From DATLLN01 sp963809205 (GTDB lineage: Bacteria; Actinomycetota; Thermoleophilia; Gaiellales; JAICJC01), in contig CAWEIS010000004.1 in NCBI GenBank assembly GCA_963809205.1, positions 124,001-188,000 on the forward strand: 64,000 bases of DNA, written 5' to 3'. The translations under genes were made by a program, and so were the position numbers. The number at the start of each line of letters is the position of its first letter. The first letter of the stretch is position 1. Positions 7,156-14,648 of the stretch are shown here, in pieces. The notes beneath the pieces were generated by a model that was not told the DNA's origin, did no database searches, and saw nothing but the letters and a program-made list of their open reading frames with translations.

Positions 7156-7727
7156 GTGTCTCCTCCTGGGATCTGCTCGGCCAGCGCGCGCTTCAGCAGG
7201 CGCCGCCCGCGGTGCAGCCGTGACATCACCGTCCCGATCGGGACGTCCAGGATCTCGGCTGCATCCTGATATGAGAAATCGCCGACGTCGACAAGGACGA
7301 CGGCCTCACGGAAGTTCTCGGGAAGGTTAGCTATCGCGTCCAGAATCGCCTCGCCCGAGAGACGGTTGAGCACGACCTCGTGCGTCTGAGGCGGCGTCTC
7401 ACCGGCCAGCTGGTCGTACAGGAAGTACTCGCTCTCGTCGTCCAGCACCTCCACGGCCGGGCGCCGGCTCTGCTTGCGCGCCTCGTCCAGGTAGACGTTG
7501 CGCAGGATCGTCGCCAGCCAGGCGGCGAGGTTCGTGCCCGGTCGGTAGCTCTCCCACGCCCGCAGCGCCCGCAGGTAGGTCTCCTGGACGAGCTCCTCCG
7601 CGGTCTGGGGCGAGCCCGACAGCCGCAGCGCGATGCGGTACAGCTGGTCGGCATGCGTCAGCGCCTCCTCCTCGAAGGGAGCCCGGCCGGGCGCGTCCGC
7701 TGGGGTCTGTTGTGCCACTGCCGTCAC
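7152..7727 (-). CDS. sigR: ECF RNA polymerase sigma factor, SigR/SigH type
   Basis: A 191-residue group 4 sigma factor. Region 2 runs over residues 25-95 (Glu-Leu-Val-Gln-Glu-Thr-Tyr then Trp-Leu-Ala-Thr-Ile-Leu-Arg-Asn). Region 4 is C-terminal (Leu-Pro-Glu-Asn-Phe-Arg-Glu-Ala-Val, then Ile-Gly-Thr-Val-Met-Ser-Arg-Leu-His-Arg-Gly). The Tyr-Arg-Pro-Gly-Thr-Asn-Leu-Ala-Ala-Trp segment is typical of SigR/SigH. It lies directly before its RsrA-type anti-sigma, and its own promoter matches the SigR consensus exactly, implying autoregulation. Likely targets are thioredoxin and other thiol-homeostasis genes elsewhere. Confidence 0.92.
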   Translation of the reverse strand: MTAVAQQTPADAPGRAPFEEEALTHADQLYRIALRLSGSPQTAEELVQETYLRALRAWESYRPGTNLAAWLATILRNVYLDEARKQSRRPAVEVLDDESEYFLYDQLAGETPPQTHEVVLNRLSGEAILDAIANLPENFREAVVLVDVGDFSYQDAAEILDVPIGTVMSRLHRGRRLLKRALAEQIPGGDT

Positions 7728-7736
7728 GCTACCAGG

Positions 7737-7766
7737 CTCAACGAGGCGGCCCGCCGATCCATTCCC
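7737..7766 (-). promoter_or_regulatory. SigR-type promoter of the sigR-rsrA operon
   Basis: On the minus strand GGGAAT (7766-7761) and GTTGAG (7742-7737) are separated by 18 bp. This is the Streptomyces SigR consensus GGAAT-N18-GTT without a mismatch. The -10 ends 9 nt before the GTG at 7727, so the transcript would be leaderless. Confidence 0.75.
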
Positions 7767-7788
7767 GGCAGGTTTTAGTCACTTGAGC

Positions 7789-7794
7789 TATTAT
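7789..7794 (+). promoter_or_regulatory. -10 element of the nad-mqn operon
   Basis: TATTAT lies 10 nt before the GTG start of nadB at 7805, implying a leaderless or near-leaderless transcript. Confidence 0.5.
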
Positions 7795-7804
7795 TCGCCG
7801 GGCC

Positions 7805-9274
7805 GTGACCGAAACACGGAGAGCCCCCGACCTCCTGATCGCCGGAGCCGGCGTCGCCGGACTCTACGCAGCCGTTTGCGCAAGCCAGCGCGGCGCCCGG
7901 GCGATGCTGGTCACCAAGGGCTCGCTGCGCGCCTCGAACTCATTCTTCGCCCAGGGCGGCGTCGCCGCCGCGATCGGCCCGGACGATTCGCCTCAGCAGC
8001 ACCTGGGGGACACCGTCCGCGTCGGCCGCGGCTTGTGCGACCCGGAGGCCGTGCGAACGCTGGTCGAGGACGGGCCGAGCCGGATCGCGCACCTCGCATC
8101 GCTGGGCGTCGGCTTCGACACCGGTCTGGGCGGCACATACGCGCTGGGACGCGAGGGCGGCCACAGCCGGCGGCGGATCCTCCACGCCGGCGGGGCGGCC
8201 ACGGGTGCCGCGATCGCCGAGACGCTGATCGAGCAGGTGACCGCGGACGAGAACATCGAGGTCGTCGAGCACACCGCGGTGATCGGCATGGCCACCGACG
8301 GGACCACCTGCGACGGCGCCTGGCTGCTGGGCCACGACGAGCTGCACCGGGTGCGCACGCCGATGACGATGCTCGCGACCGGCGGCGCCGGCGCCCTGTA
8401 CTTGCGCTCGACCAACCCGCCCGGTGCGCTGGGCGACGGCATCGCGCTCGCCCACCGGGCCGGCGCGGCGATCCGGGATATGGAGTTCGTGCAGTTCCAC
8501 CCCACCGCCCTGGCCGTCGGCGAGCGTGCCTTCCTGGTGTCCGAGGCCGTCCGCGGCGAGGGGGCACTGCTGGTCGGCGAGCACGGCGAGCGGTTCGTCG
8601 ACGAGCTGGCCGGCCGCGACGTCGTCGCCCGGGCGATCCAGCAGCGGCTGGACGCGGGCCACACCAGCTACCTCGACCTGCGCCATCTCGACGCCGGGAC
8701 GATCCGCACCCGGTTCCCGAACCTCGTGAAAGGCGTGGCCGGTGCGGGACTCGACCTGACGGACGACCTGATCCCCGTGGCGCCGGCCGCCCACTACCTG
8801 ATGGGCGGCATCGAGACCGGGCTCGAGGGCCAGAGCACCGTCGACGGCCTGTATGCCTGCGGCGAATCCGCGTCGAGCGGCGTCCACGGCGCCAACCGGC
8901 TGGCCTCGAACTCCCTGCTCGAGTGCTTCGTGTTCGCGCACCGCGCCGTCGACCATGGGCTGGGCCGGGCCGGGGCGACCGTCGACGCCGCCGCGCCCGA
9001 GCGCACCCGGCAGCGCGCGCCGCTGGCCGAGCTGCGGCGACGAATGTGGGAGGGCGCCGGCCCCACCCGCGACGCCGGCGGACTGACCGAGCTGTGCGAC
9101 TGGCTGGCCGATCACCCGGGCGGCAACCCCGTGCTGGTCGCGGAGATGATCGCCGCATCGGCGCTGCGCCGCGAGGAATCGCGCGGCGCGCACGTCCGCA
9201 CAGACCACCCGGACGAGAACCCCGACCTTGCGAGGAGCCTGCGGTGTCCACCGCTGCACGCACGAGCGATGTGA
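7805..9274 (+). CDS. nadB: L-aspartate oxidase
   Basis: A 489-residue FAD enzyme that oxidises L-aspartate to iminoaspartate, the first step of de novo NAD synthesis. It shows the FAD-binding Ile-Ala-Gly-Ala-Gly-Val-Ala-Gly-Leu-Tyr-Ala-Ala at residues 12-23, Gln-Gly-Gly-Val-Ala-Ala, His-Ser-Arg-Arg-Arg-Ile, Glu-Phe-Val-Gln-Phe-His-Pro-Thr and Gly-Val-His-Gly-Ala-Asn-Arg-Leu-Ala-Ser-Asn-Ser-Leu. The length is slightly short of E. coli NadB. It heads an operon with nadC (31-bp overlap) and nadA. The GTG start lies 10 nt after TATTAT. Confidence 0.96.
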   Translation: MTETRRAPDLLIAGAGVAGLYAAVCASQRGARAMLVTKGSLRASNSFFAQGGVAAAIGPDDSPQQHLGDTVRVGRGLCDPEAVRTLVEDGPSRIAHLASLGVGFDTGLGGTYALGREGGHSRRRILHAGGAATGAAIAETLIEQVTADENIEVVEHTAVIGMATDGTTCDGAWLLGHDELHRVRTPMTMLATGGAGALYLRSTNPPGALGDGIALAHRAGAAIRDMEFVQFHPTALAVGERAFLVSEAVRGEGALLVGEHGERFVDELAGRDVVARAIQQRLDAGHTSYLDLRHLDAGTIRTRFPNLVKGVAGAGLDLTDDLIPVAPAAHYLMGGIETGLEGQSTVDGLYACGESASSGVHGANRLASNSLLECFVFAHRAVDHGLGRAGATVDAAAPERTRQRAPLAELRRRMWEGAGPTRDAGGLTELCDWLADHPGGNPVLVAEMIAASALRREESRGAHVRTDHPDENPDLARSLRCPPLHARAM

Positions 9275-10089
9275 TCGACCTGGCGCTGGCCGAGGACGTC
9301 GGCACCGGCGACGTGACGACCGAGGCGACGGTGCCGGCCGGCGCGCGGGGAGTTGCCGACGTGGTCGTCCGCGAGCCCGGCGTCGTCTGCGGCCTGGACG
9401 CAGCGATCGTCGTGTTCCGCCGGCTCGACCCGGACGCCGAGATGGACGTGCGGTTGCCCGACGGCACCGCCGTCGCCGATGTGCCGGCCACCGTTGCCAC
9501 GGTGCGCGGCAGCTACCGCGCGCTGCTCACCGGCGAGCGCACCGCTCTCAACCTGCTGCAGCGCCTGTCGGGGATCGCCACCGCCACCAGCGAGTACGTG
9601 GACGCAGTGCGGGGCACCGGGGCGACGATCCTCGACACCCGCAAGACGGCGCCGGGCCTGCGCGCGCTGGACAAGCACGCCGTGGTCTGCGGCGGCGGCC
9701 GCAACCACCGGGCCGGGCTGGACGACGCGGTGCTGATCAAGGACAACCACGTCGCCGTCGCCGGCGGGGTGGTTCCCGCCGTGCGGGCGATGCGCGCGTA
9801 CCGGCCTGACCTGCCCGTGGAGGTCGAGGTGGACACGCTCGAGCAGCTCGACGAGGCGCTCGCGGAACGGGCCGAGATGATCTTGCTGGACAACATGACG
9901 ACCGCGCGGCTGCGTGAGGCGGTGCTCCGCACCGCCGGCCAAGCCTGGCTCGAGGCGTCCGGCGGCATCACCCTGGCGACCGCGCGAGCGATCGCCGAGA
10001 CCGGAGTCGACGCACTCTCCGTCGGCGCACTGACCCACTCGGTCCGGGCGCTCGACGTCGCATTGGAGGTATCCCCATCGCAACCGTGA
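9244..10089 (+). CDS. nadC: Nicotinate-nucleotide pyrophosphorylase (carboxylating)
   Basis: A 281-residue quinolinate phosphoribosyltransferase that makes nicotinate mononucleotide from quinolinate and PRPP. It shows Glu-Asp-Val-Gly-Thr-Gly-Asp-Val-Thr-Thr near the N-terminus, Asn-Leu-Leu-Gln-Arg-Leu-Ser-Gly-Ile-Ala, Asp-Thr-Arg-Lys-Thr-Ala-Pro-Gly, Gly-Gly-Gly-Arg-Asn-His-Arg, Ile-Lys-Asp-Asn-His and Leu-Leu-Asp-Asn-Met. The same frame is open far upstream, but GTG 9244 has GAGGAG 6 nt before it and gives the family length. It overlaps nadB by 31 bp and nadA by 4 bp (GTGA). Confidence 0.95.
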   Translation: MSTAARTSDVIDLALAEDVGTGDVTTEATVPAGARGVADVVVREPGVVCGLDAAIVVFRRLDPDAEMDVRLPDGTAVADVPATVATVRGSYRALLTGERTALNLLQRLSGIATATSEYVDAVRGTGATILDTRKTAPGLRALDKHAVVCGGGRNHRAGLDDAVLIKDNHVAVAGGVVPAVRAMRAYRPDLPVEVEVDTLEQLDEALAERAEMILLDNMTTARLREAVLRTAGQAWLEASGGITLATARAIAETGVDALSVGALTHSVRALDVALEVSPSQP

Positions 10090-11039
10090 CCACACCCGAT
10101 ATCACCGCGCTCCACGACCAGGTGCGCGAGCTGGCCGAGACGCGCAACGCCGTGATCCTGGCCCACAACTACCAGGTGCCCGAGGTGCAGGACGTGGCCG
10201 ACTACGTCGGCGACTCGCTCGGGCTCTCCCAGCAGGCGGCGGCGACCGACGCGAACGTGATCGTGTTCGCCGGCGTCCACTTCATGGCCGAGACCGCGGC
10301 GATCCTGGCGCCCGACAAGACGGTGCTGATCCCCGACCTCGAGGCGGGCTGCTCGCTGGCGGCGTCGATCGACGCGGACGCGCTGCGCCACTGGAAGGAC
10401 GAGAACCCCGACGCGGTCGTTGTCTCATACGTCAACACGACCGCCGAGGTGAAGGCGCTCTCCGACTACTGCTGCACCTCCGGCAACGCCCAGAAGATCA
10501 TCGAGGCGGTGCCCGAGGACCGGGACATCCTGTTCCTCCCGGACATGTTCCTGGGCTCGTACCTGGAGCGGATCACCGGCCGCAAGATGAAGATCTGGCC
10601 GGGCGAGTGCCACGTCCACGCGGGGATCCGGCCGGACGACGTGACCAAGATGATGGAGAGCCGCCCGGGCGTCGACCTGCTGATTCATCCCGAGTGCGGA
10701 TGCGCCAGCCAGTGCATGTACGCCGCCGCGCACGATGCCAAGCTGGCGCAGACGACCCATGTCCTCTCCACCGAGGGCATGGTCAAGCTCGCCCGCTCGT
10801 CGGAGAAGCCGGAGTTCGTCGTGGCCACCGAGACCGGCATCCTCCACCGGCTCCGCAAGGAGGCGCCGGAAAAGCGGTTCTACGCGATGAGCGAGCGCGC
10901 GGTCTGCCGCTACATGAAGATGATCACACTGGAGAAGGTGCGCGACTCGCTGCGCGACATGCAGCACCACGTGACGGTGCCGCCCGAGGTCGCCGAGCGG
11001 GCGGAGGGCGCGATCCGGCGCATGGTCGAGATCGTGTGA
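10086..11039 (+). CDS. nadA: Quinolinate synthase
   Basis: A 317-residue [4Fe-4S] enzyme that condenses iminoaspartate with dihydroxyacetone phosphate to quinolinate. The three cluster cysteines are recognisable in Glu-Ala-Gly-Cys-Ser-Leu, in His-Pro-Glu-Cys-Gly-Cys and in Ala-Val-Cys-Arg-Tyr-Met. Also present are Leu-Ala-His-Asn-Tyr-Gln near residue 25 and Thr-Glu-Thr-Gly-Ile-Leu-His. The GTG at 10086 overlaps the nadC stop (GTGA). A strong GGAGG at 10065-10069 is too far from it but well spaced for an in-frame ATC at 10077, so a rare ATC start or an ATG miscall is possible. Confidence 0.95.
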   Translation: MTTPDITALHDQVRELAETRNAVILAHNYQVPEVQDVADYVGDSLGLSQQAAATDANVIVFAGVHFMAETAAILAPDKTVLIPDLEAGCSLAASIDADALRHWKDENPDAVVVSYVNTTAEVKALSDYCCTSGNAQKIIEAVPEDRDILFLPDMFLGSYLERITGRKMKIWPGECHVHAGIRPDDVTKMMESRPGVDLLIHPECGCASQCMYAAAHDAKLAQTTHVLSTEGMVKLARSSEKPEFVVATETGILHRLRKEAPEKRFYAMSERAVCRYMKMITLEKVRDSLRDMQHHVTVPPEVAERAEGAIRRMVEIV

Positions 11040-11578
11040 GCCGGCTGATCCTGGTGCCGACGGCGCTCGAGGCCGGCCTGCTCGGCCTCGGGGACGATGT
11101 CGTCGTCTGCGGGTTCGGCCTGGTCGAGGCGGCCGTCGGCGCGTCTCGGGCGTTCGCCGACCACGCACCCGACGAGGCCGTGCTGGTCGGCGCGGCCGGC
11201 ACGTATCGCCCCGATCGGGCGCCGGTGGGCTCCGCGCTGATCGCCTCCGCGGTGCGCTGCCAGGGCATCGGCGTCGGGGAGCAGAGTGCCGCCGAGCTCG
11301 GCTGGACGGAGCTGGACGTGATCGAGCTGGGCGGCGACGGGGGTCAGCTGCTGTCGGTCGCGGCGGCGTCGGAGGACGAGACACGGGCAATGGCCCGGGC
11401 GAGCCTCCACCCGGAAGCCGTCGCGGAGGAGATGGAGGCATTCGCCGTCGCGCTCGCCGCGCTGCGGTTCGGTGTCCGGCTGACCGTCGTCCGTGGCATC
11501 TCGAACGTCGCCGGTGACCGCGACCAGTCGCGCTGGCGGCTGCGCGAGGCGCTGACGGCGGCGCGCGCGGTGATCTAA
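11036..11578 (+). CDS. mqnB: Futalosine hydrolase
   Basis: A 180-residue protein of the nucleoside phosphorylase/MTAN fold, resembling futalosine hydrolase of the futalosine menaquinone pathway. It has Leu-Ile-Leu-Val-Pro-Thr-Ala-Leu-Glu-Ala at the start, Leu-Val-Gly-Ala-Ala-Gly-Thr-Tyr, and the base/ribose site Glu-Glu-Met-Glu-Ala-Phe-Ala-Val-Ala followed by Arg-Gly-Ile-Ser-Asn-Val-Ala-Gly-Asp-Arg. It would cleave futalosine (or aminofutalosine) to dehypoxanthine futalosine. GTG 11036 overlaps the nadA stop as GTGA. The adjacent mqnD supports the assignment. Confidence 0.88.
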   Translation: MSRLILVPTALEAGLLGLGDDVVVCGFGLVEAAVGASRAFADHAPDEAVLVGAAGTYRPDRAPVGSALIASAVRCQGIGVGEQSAAELGWTELDVIELGGDGGQLLSVAAASEDETRAMARASLHPEAVAEEMEAFAVALAALRFGVRLTVVRGISNVAGDRDQSRWRLREALTAARAVI

Positions 11579-11581
11579 CCT
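11576..11581 (+). promoter_or_regulatory. Possible internal -10 before mqnD
   Basis: TAACCT overlaps the mqnB stop codon and ends 6 nt before GTG 11588, so mqnD may also be transcribed from its own leaderless promoter. Confidence 0.35.
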
Positions 11582-11587
11582 GCCCGC

Positions 11588-12439
11588 GTGCGGTTGCGGG
11601 TCGGCATCTCCACGTGTCCCAACGATACGTTCGCGTTCCACGCGGTGATGGAGCGGAAGGTCGACATGCGCGGCCTCGAGCTCGAGTTCGAGCTGCATGA
11701 CGTCCAGGAGCTGAACGACCGGCTGTTCGCCGGCGCGTACGACGTGTCCAAGGCCAGCTATCACGCCGCGCTGCTGCTGGCCGGCAGCTACGGCCTGCTC
11801 CGCGTCGGCTCGGCGCTGGGCTTCGGCGTCGGCCCGCTGCTTGTGTCAGCGTCTCCCGGCGCGGAGCTGACGCCCGCGTCGCGCGTGCTCTGTCCCGGCG
11901 CGACCACGACGGCCACCCTGCTCTTCCGCTGCCTGCACCCCGACGTGCCCGGCATCGAGCAGCGCGTGTTCTCGGACATCGTCCCCGCGCTGCGCCGCGG
12001 CGAGGCCGACTTCGGCGTGCTGATCCACGAGGGCCGGCTGACCTACGAGCGGGACGGCCTGAACCTGGTCGAGGACCTCGGCACCTCGTTCGAGCAGCTG
12101 GCCCAGGCGCCGGTGCCGCTGGGCGGCATCCTGGCCCGCCTCGACCTGCCGGACGACGTGCCCGACCGGGTGGCGGCCGTGCTCCGCGACTCGATCGCCT
12201 ACGGCTGGGCGAACCGCGGGGAGGTGCTGGCGACCATCCGCCGCTACGCGCAGGAGCTGGACGAGGACGTGATCTGGCCCTACGTCGAGCTGTACGTCAA
12301 CGACCACACGGTCGACTTCGGCGCCGAGGGCCTGCGCGCGATCGAGACGCTGGAGCGCACCGCCGAGGCCGCCGGAGTGATCGACCGGAACCTGACGCCG
12401 GTCCGGATCCTGGAAACCACTCCCGTCGGTCTCCCCTAG
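11588..12439 (+). CDS. mqnD: 1,4-dihydroxy-6-naphthoate synthase
   Basis: A 283-residue periplasmic-binding-protein-fold enzyme that converts cyclic dehypoxanthine futalosine to 1,4-dihydroxy-6-naphthoate. The start Gly-Ile-Ser-Thr-Cys-Pro-Asn-Asp-Thr-Phe is the MqnD signature. It is followed by Asp-Val-Ser-Lys-Ala-Ser-Tyr-His-Ala and Gly-Val-Leu-Ile-His-Glu-Gly-Arg-Leu-Thr-Tyr, which includes the catalytic His. No signal peptide is present, fitting a cytoplasmic enzyme. It follows mqnB by 9 bp. mqnA, mqnC and mqnE are not in the window. Confidence 0.94.
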   Translation: MRLRVGISTCPNDTFAFHAVMERKVDMRGLELEFELHDVQELNDRLFAGAYDVSKASYHAALLLAGSYGLLRVGSALGFGVGPLLVSASPGAELTPASRVLCPGATTTATLLFRCLHPDVPGIEQRVFSDIVPALRRGEADFGVLIHEGRLTYERDGLNLVEDLGTSFEQLAQAPVPLGGILARLDLPDDVPDRVAAVLRDSIAYGWANRGEVLATIRRYAQELDEDVIWPYVELYVNDHTVDFGAEGLRAIETLERTAEAAGVIDRNLTPVRILETTPVGLP

Positions 12440-12472
12440 CCCGATCCGTTCATGTGGGCAATGGCATTGCCG

Positions 12473-12832
12473 TCAGCGCGAAGTCGGCGAGTGCCCGAAA
12501 AACCAGCGCTCGAGCGGCCCCTTCAGCTCGCCGTCCGTGAACGGCTCGACGGACTGCTCGATGCCGTCGCCACGGGAGATCTCGAGATCGCTGGTCAGCG
12601 CGTCGTTGGCGGCGGCGACCGCGTCCCCCATCTCGTAGCCCTCGAACACGTAGTCGTCCGGGTGCACCGCGCCGTCGGGACGCTCCTCCAGGGACACGGC
12701 CCGTCCGACGCCCCACAGCGCCCCCGCTCGCCGCTCGATCCAGATCGTGACCGACTCGTGGCCTCCGTCCTCCCCAACGCCCTTCACCCGCCGCTGGGCG
12801 AACCACTCACCATGCACGCCGTTCTGTCGCAT
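12473..12832 (-). CDS. Hypothetical protein
   Basis: A 119-residue soluble protein with no family that I recognise. It begins Met-Arg-Gln-Asn-Gly-Val-His-Gly-Glu-Trp, has a beta-rich middle with Glu-Ser-Val-Thr-Ile-Trp-Ile-Glu-Arg-Arg and Gly-Arg-Ala-Val-Ser-Leu, then an acidic Asp-Asp-Tyr-Val-Phe-Glu-Gly-Tyr-Glu, and ends in an amphipathic helix and Trp-Phe-Phe-Gly-His. The start ATG 12832 has GGAGG 8 nt upstream, so unlike many neighbours it uses a Shine-Dalgarno. It is divergent from the acyl-CoA dehydrogenase gene and may relate to it only by position. Confidence 0.6.
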   Translation of the reverse strand: MRQNGVHGEWFAQRRVKGVGEDGGHESVTIWIERRAGALWGVGRAVSLEERPDGAVHPDDYVFEGYEMGDAVAAANDALTSDLEISRGDGIEQSVEPFTDGELKGPLERWFFGHSPTSR

Positions 12833-12890
12833 CGATCGTCCTCCCTGGTCGGCCTCTAGCAAAGCAGGCCGCGCCGCCGGCCGCAACACC

Positions 12891-12896
12891 TATTAT
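12891..12896 (+). promoter_or_regulatory. Leaderless -10 element of the acyl-CoA dehydrogenase gene
   Basis: TATTAT ends 6 nt before ATG 12903, one of the clearest leaderless arrangements here. Confidence 0.6.
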
Positions 12897-12902
12897 CGGC
12901 AC

Positions 12903-14009
12903 ATGCACGAGACGGCCCAGCTCGCCCGGCGGCTCGTGGACGAGACGGTGCGGCCGTCCGTGCGCAGCTGGGAACGCGCCGCCGCGTACCCCCGCGAGGT
13001 TGCGGCCGGCAGCGGGCTGACCGGGCTGTTCGTCCCGGCGGACGCCGGCGGCCTCGACCTCGGTTTTGAGGACGGGATGGCGGTGTTCGAGCAGCTCGGA
13101 CGGGGCGACGCGGCGTTCGCGTTCTCGCTGTCGATGCACAACGCTGTGGCGTCCGCGATCGCCCGGGCGGCGCCGCCCGACGTGGCCCGCCGGTGGGCAG
13201 CCCGGCTGGCCGCCGGCGCAGCCCTGGCTGGCTTCTCGCTGACGGAGCCGCATGCCGGATCGGATGCGACCGCGATCACGACGTTCGCCACCGAGACCGG
13301 CGACGGCTGGCGGATCGACGGCCGCAAAGCATGGGTCTCGCTGGCCGGAGAGGCGGACGTGTTCCTGGTCGTCTGCAAGACGGCGCGGGAGCCGGGTCAC
13401 CATGACATCGCCGTGTTCGCGGTCGATCGCCGATCCGACGGCGTCAGCTTCCCGGTGATCTACGAGACGAACTGCGCGCGCTACCTGCCGATCGGCGAGA
13501 TGACGCTGGACGGCGTTCACGGCGACCTGGTCGTCCCGCCCGGGGCCGGCATGCGCGCGGCATTGGGGGCGATCGACGTCGCCCGCTGCGACATCGCCGC
13601 GATCGCCTGCGGCGTGCAGGCCGAGGCGCTCGACATCGCGCTTCTCCAGGCCCGGGAGCGGCGCGTCGCCGGCGGCCGGCTGCTCGAGATGCAGGGCGTG
13701 CAGTGGCAGCTGGCCGACCTCGCCACCGACCTTGAGGCATCGCGACTACTCGTTGGCGCGGCCGCCCGGGCGCTGGGAACGCCGGAGGGGCCGGTCGCGG
13801 TCGCCCATGCCAAGCGGTTCTCCCCCGACGCGGCGCTGCGGGCAGCGATCACGGCCAGCGAGCTGCTCGGCGCCTACGGCTGGCTCGACGAGCACGATCC
13901 GGCGCGGCTGATCTCGCTCGCCAAGATGCTGCAGGTGGTGGACGGCACGGCCGAGATCCAGCGCATCGTGATCGCCCGCGACCTCGTGCGCCGGGCGGAC
14001 AGCGCCTAG
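12903..14009 (+). CDS. Acyl-CoA dehydrogenase family protein
   Basis: A 368-residue flavoprotein of the acyl-CoA dehydrogenase fold: N-terminal helical domain, middle beta domain with Phe-Ser-Leu-Thr-Glu-Pro-His-Ala-Gly-Ser-Asp (the FAD/substrate signature) at about residues 110-120, and a C-terminal helical domain. The usual Tyr-Glu-Gly-Thr motif carrying the catalytic base reads Val-Asp-Gly-Thr-Ala-Glu-Ile-Gln-Arg, so the base is Asp or lies elsewhere. The acyl chain specificity is unknown. The frame is open upstream, but ATG 12903 is fixed by TATTAT 6 nt before it. Its TAG shares CTAG with the convergent gene. Confidence 0.88.
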   Translation: MHETAQLARRLVDETVRPSVRSWERAAAYPREVAAGSGLTGLFVPADAGGLDLGFEDGMAVFEQLGRGDAAFAFSLSMHNAVASAIARAAPPDVARRWAARLAAGAALAGFSLTEPHAGSDATAITTFATETGDGWRIDGRKAWVSLAGEADVFLVVCKTAREPGHHDIAVFAVDRRSDGVSFPVIYETNCARYLPIGEMTLDGVHGDLVVPPGAGMRAALGAIDVARCDIAAIACGVQAEALDIALLQARERRVAGGRLLEMQGVQWQLADLATDLEASRLLVGAAARALGTPEGPVAVAHAKRFSPDAALRAAITASELLGAYGWLDEHDPARLISLAKMLQVVDGTAEIQRIVIARDLVRRADSA

Positions 14010-14491
14010 CTCGAGGAGAAGTCCTCGGGGCTGACGTCCTCGAGGAACTTGCGGAACTCGTCGACGATCTCGTCCTGCTCCTCGGGCTCCCCGCCGAACT
14101 CGATCGCGGAGTCCTCGATCACCTGGTCGGACACGAAGATCGGGGCGTCGGTGCGCACGGCCAGGGCCAGCGCGTCGGACGGCCGCGAGTCGATCTCGAC
14201 CTCGGAGCCGTTGACCTGCAGGGTGATGATGGCGAAGAAGGTGTTGTCGCGCAGCTCGGTCACCGAGATCTTGGCGACGGTGGCATTCAGCTCGCCGAGC
14301 ATCTCGGTCACCAGATCGTGCGTCATCGGCCGCGGCGTCGGCGCACCCTGCATCTTCATCAGGATCGCTGCGGCCTCCGGGTGGCCGATCCAGATCGGCA
14401 GATACCGGTTCCCTTCGAGCGTCTTCAGCAGCACGATGGGCTGCTTGCCCACCATGTCGAACGAGACGCCGTAGATGGTCACCTGCTGCAC
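14006..14491 (-). CDS. Bifunctional nuclease family protein (DUF151)
   Basis: A 161-residue DUF151/BFN domain protein. The core is visible as Val-Val/Leu-Leu strands, Leu-Pro-Ile-Trp-Ile-Gly-His-Pro-Glu-Ala (residues 30-40), Thr-His-Asp-Leu at about 57, and Ile-Asp-Ser-Arg-Pro-Ser-Asp-Ala-Leu-Ala-Leu-Ala-Val at about 102-114. A C-terminal acidic tail follows. Plant and bacterial relatives have been reported as nucleases with RNase and DNase activity; the bacterial role is unclear. It starts at GTG 14491, 9 nt after TAGAAT (14506-14501). Confidence 0.9.
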   Translation of the reverse strand: MQQVTIYGVSFDMVGKQPIVLLKTLEGNRYLPIWIGHPEAAAILMKMQGAPTPRPMTHDLVTEMLGELNATVAKISVTELRDNTFFAIITLQVNGSEVEIDSRPSDALALAVRTDAPIFVSDQVIEDSAIEFGGEPEEQDEIVDEFRKFLEDVSPEDFSSS

Positions 14492-14500
14492 GCGGGACCG

Positions 14501-14506
14501 ATTCTA
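14501..14506 (-). promoter_or_regulatory. -10 element of the DUF151 gene
   Basis: On the minus strand TAGAAT ends 9 nt before GTG 14491. It lies between the gene and tRNA-Ile. Confidence 0.5.
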
Positions 14507-14531
14507 GCGAAGGCCCCGGGTGCGTCCGGGA

Positions 14532-14605
<74 letters not shown>

Positions 14606-14648
14606 GGGGGCCGACAGGATACCAGGGAGCGCGCCGCCGGCGGCGGGC

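Noticed and set aside
7633..10089. An 818-codon open frame covering nadB and nadC
   Set aside because: Only the part after 9244 encodes a recognisable protein (NadC); the rest is an Arg-rich out-of-frame shadow of nadB.
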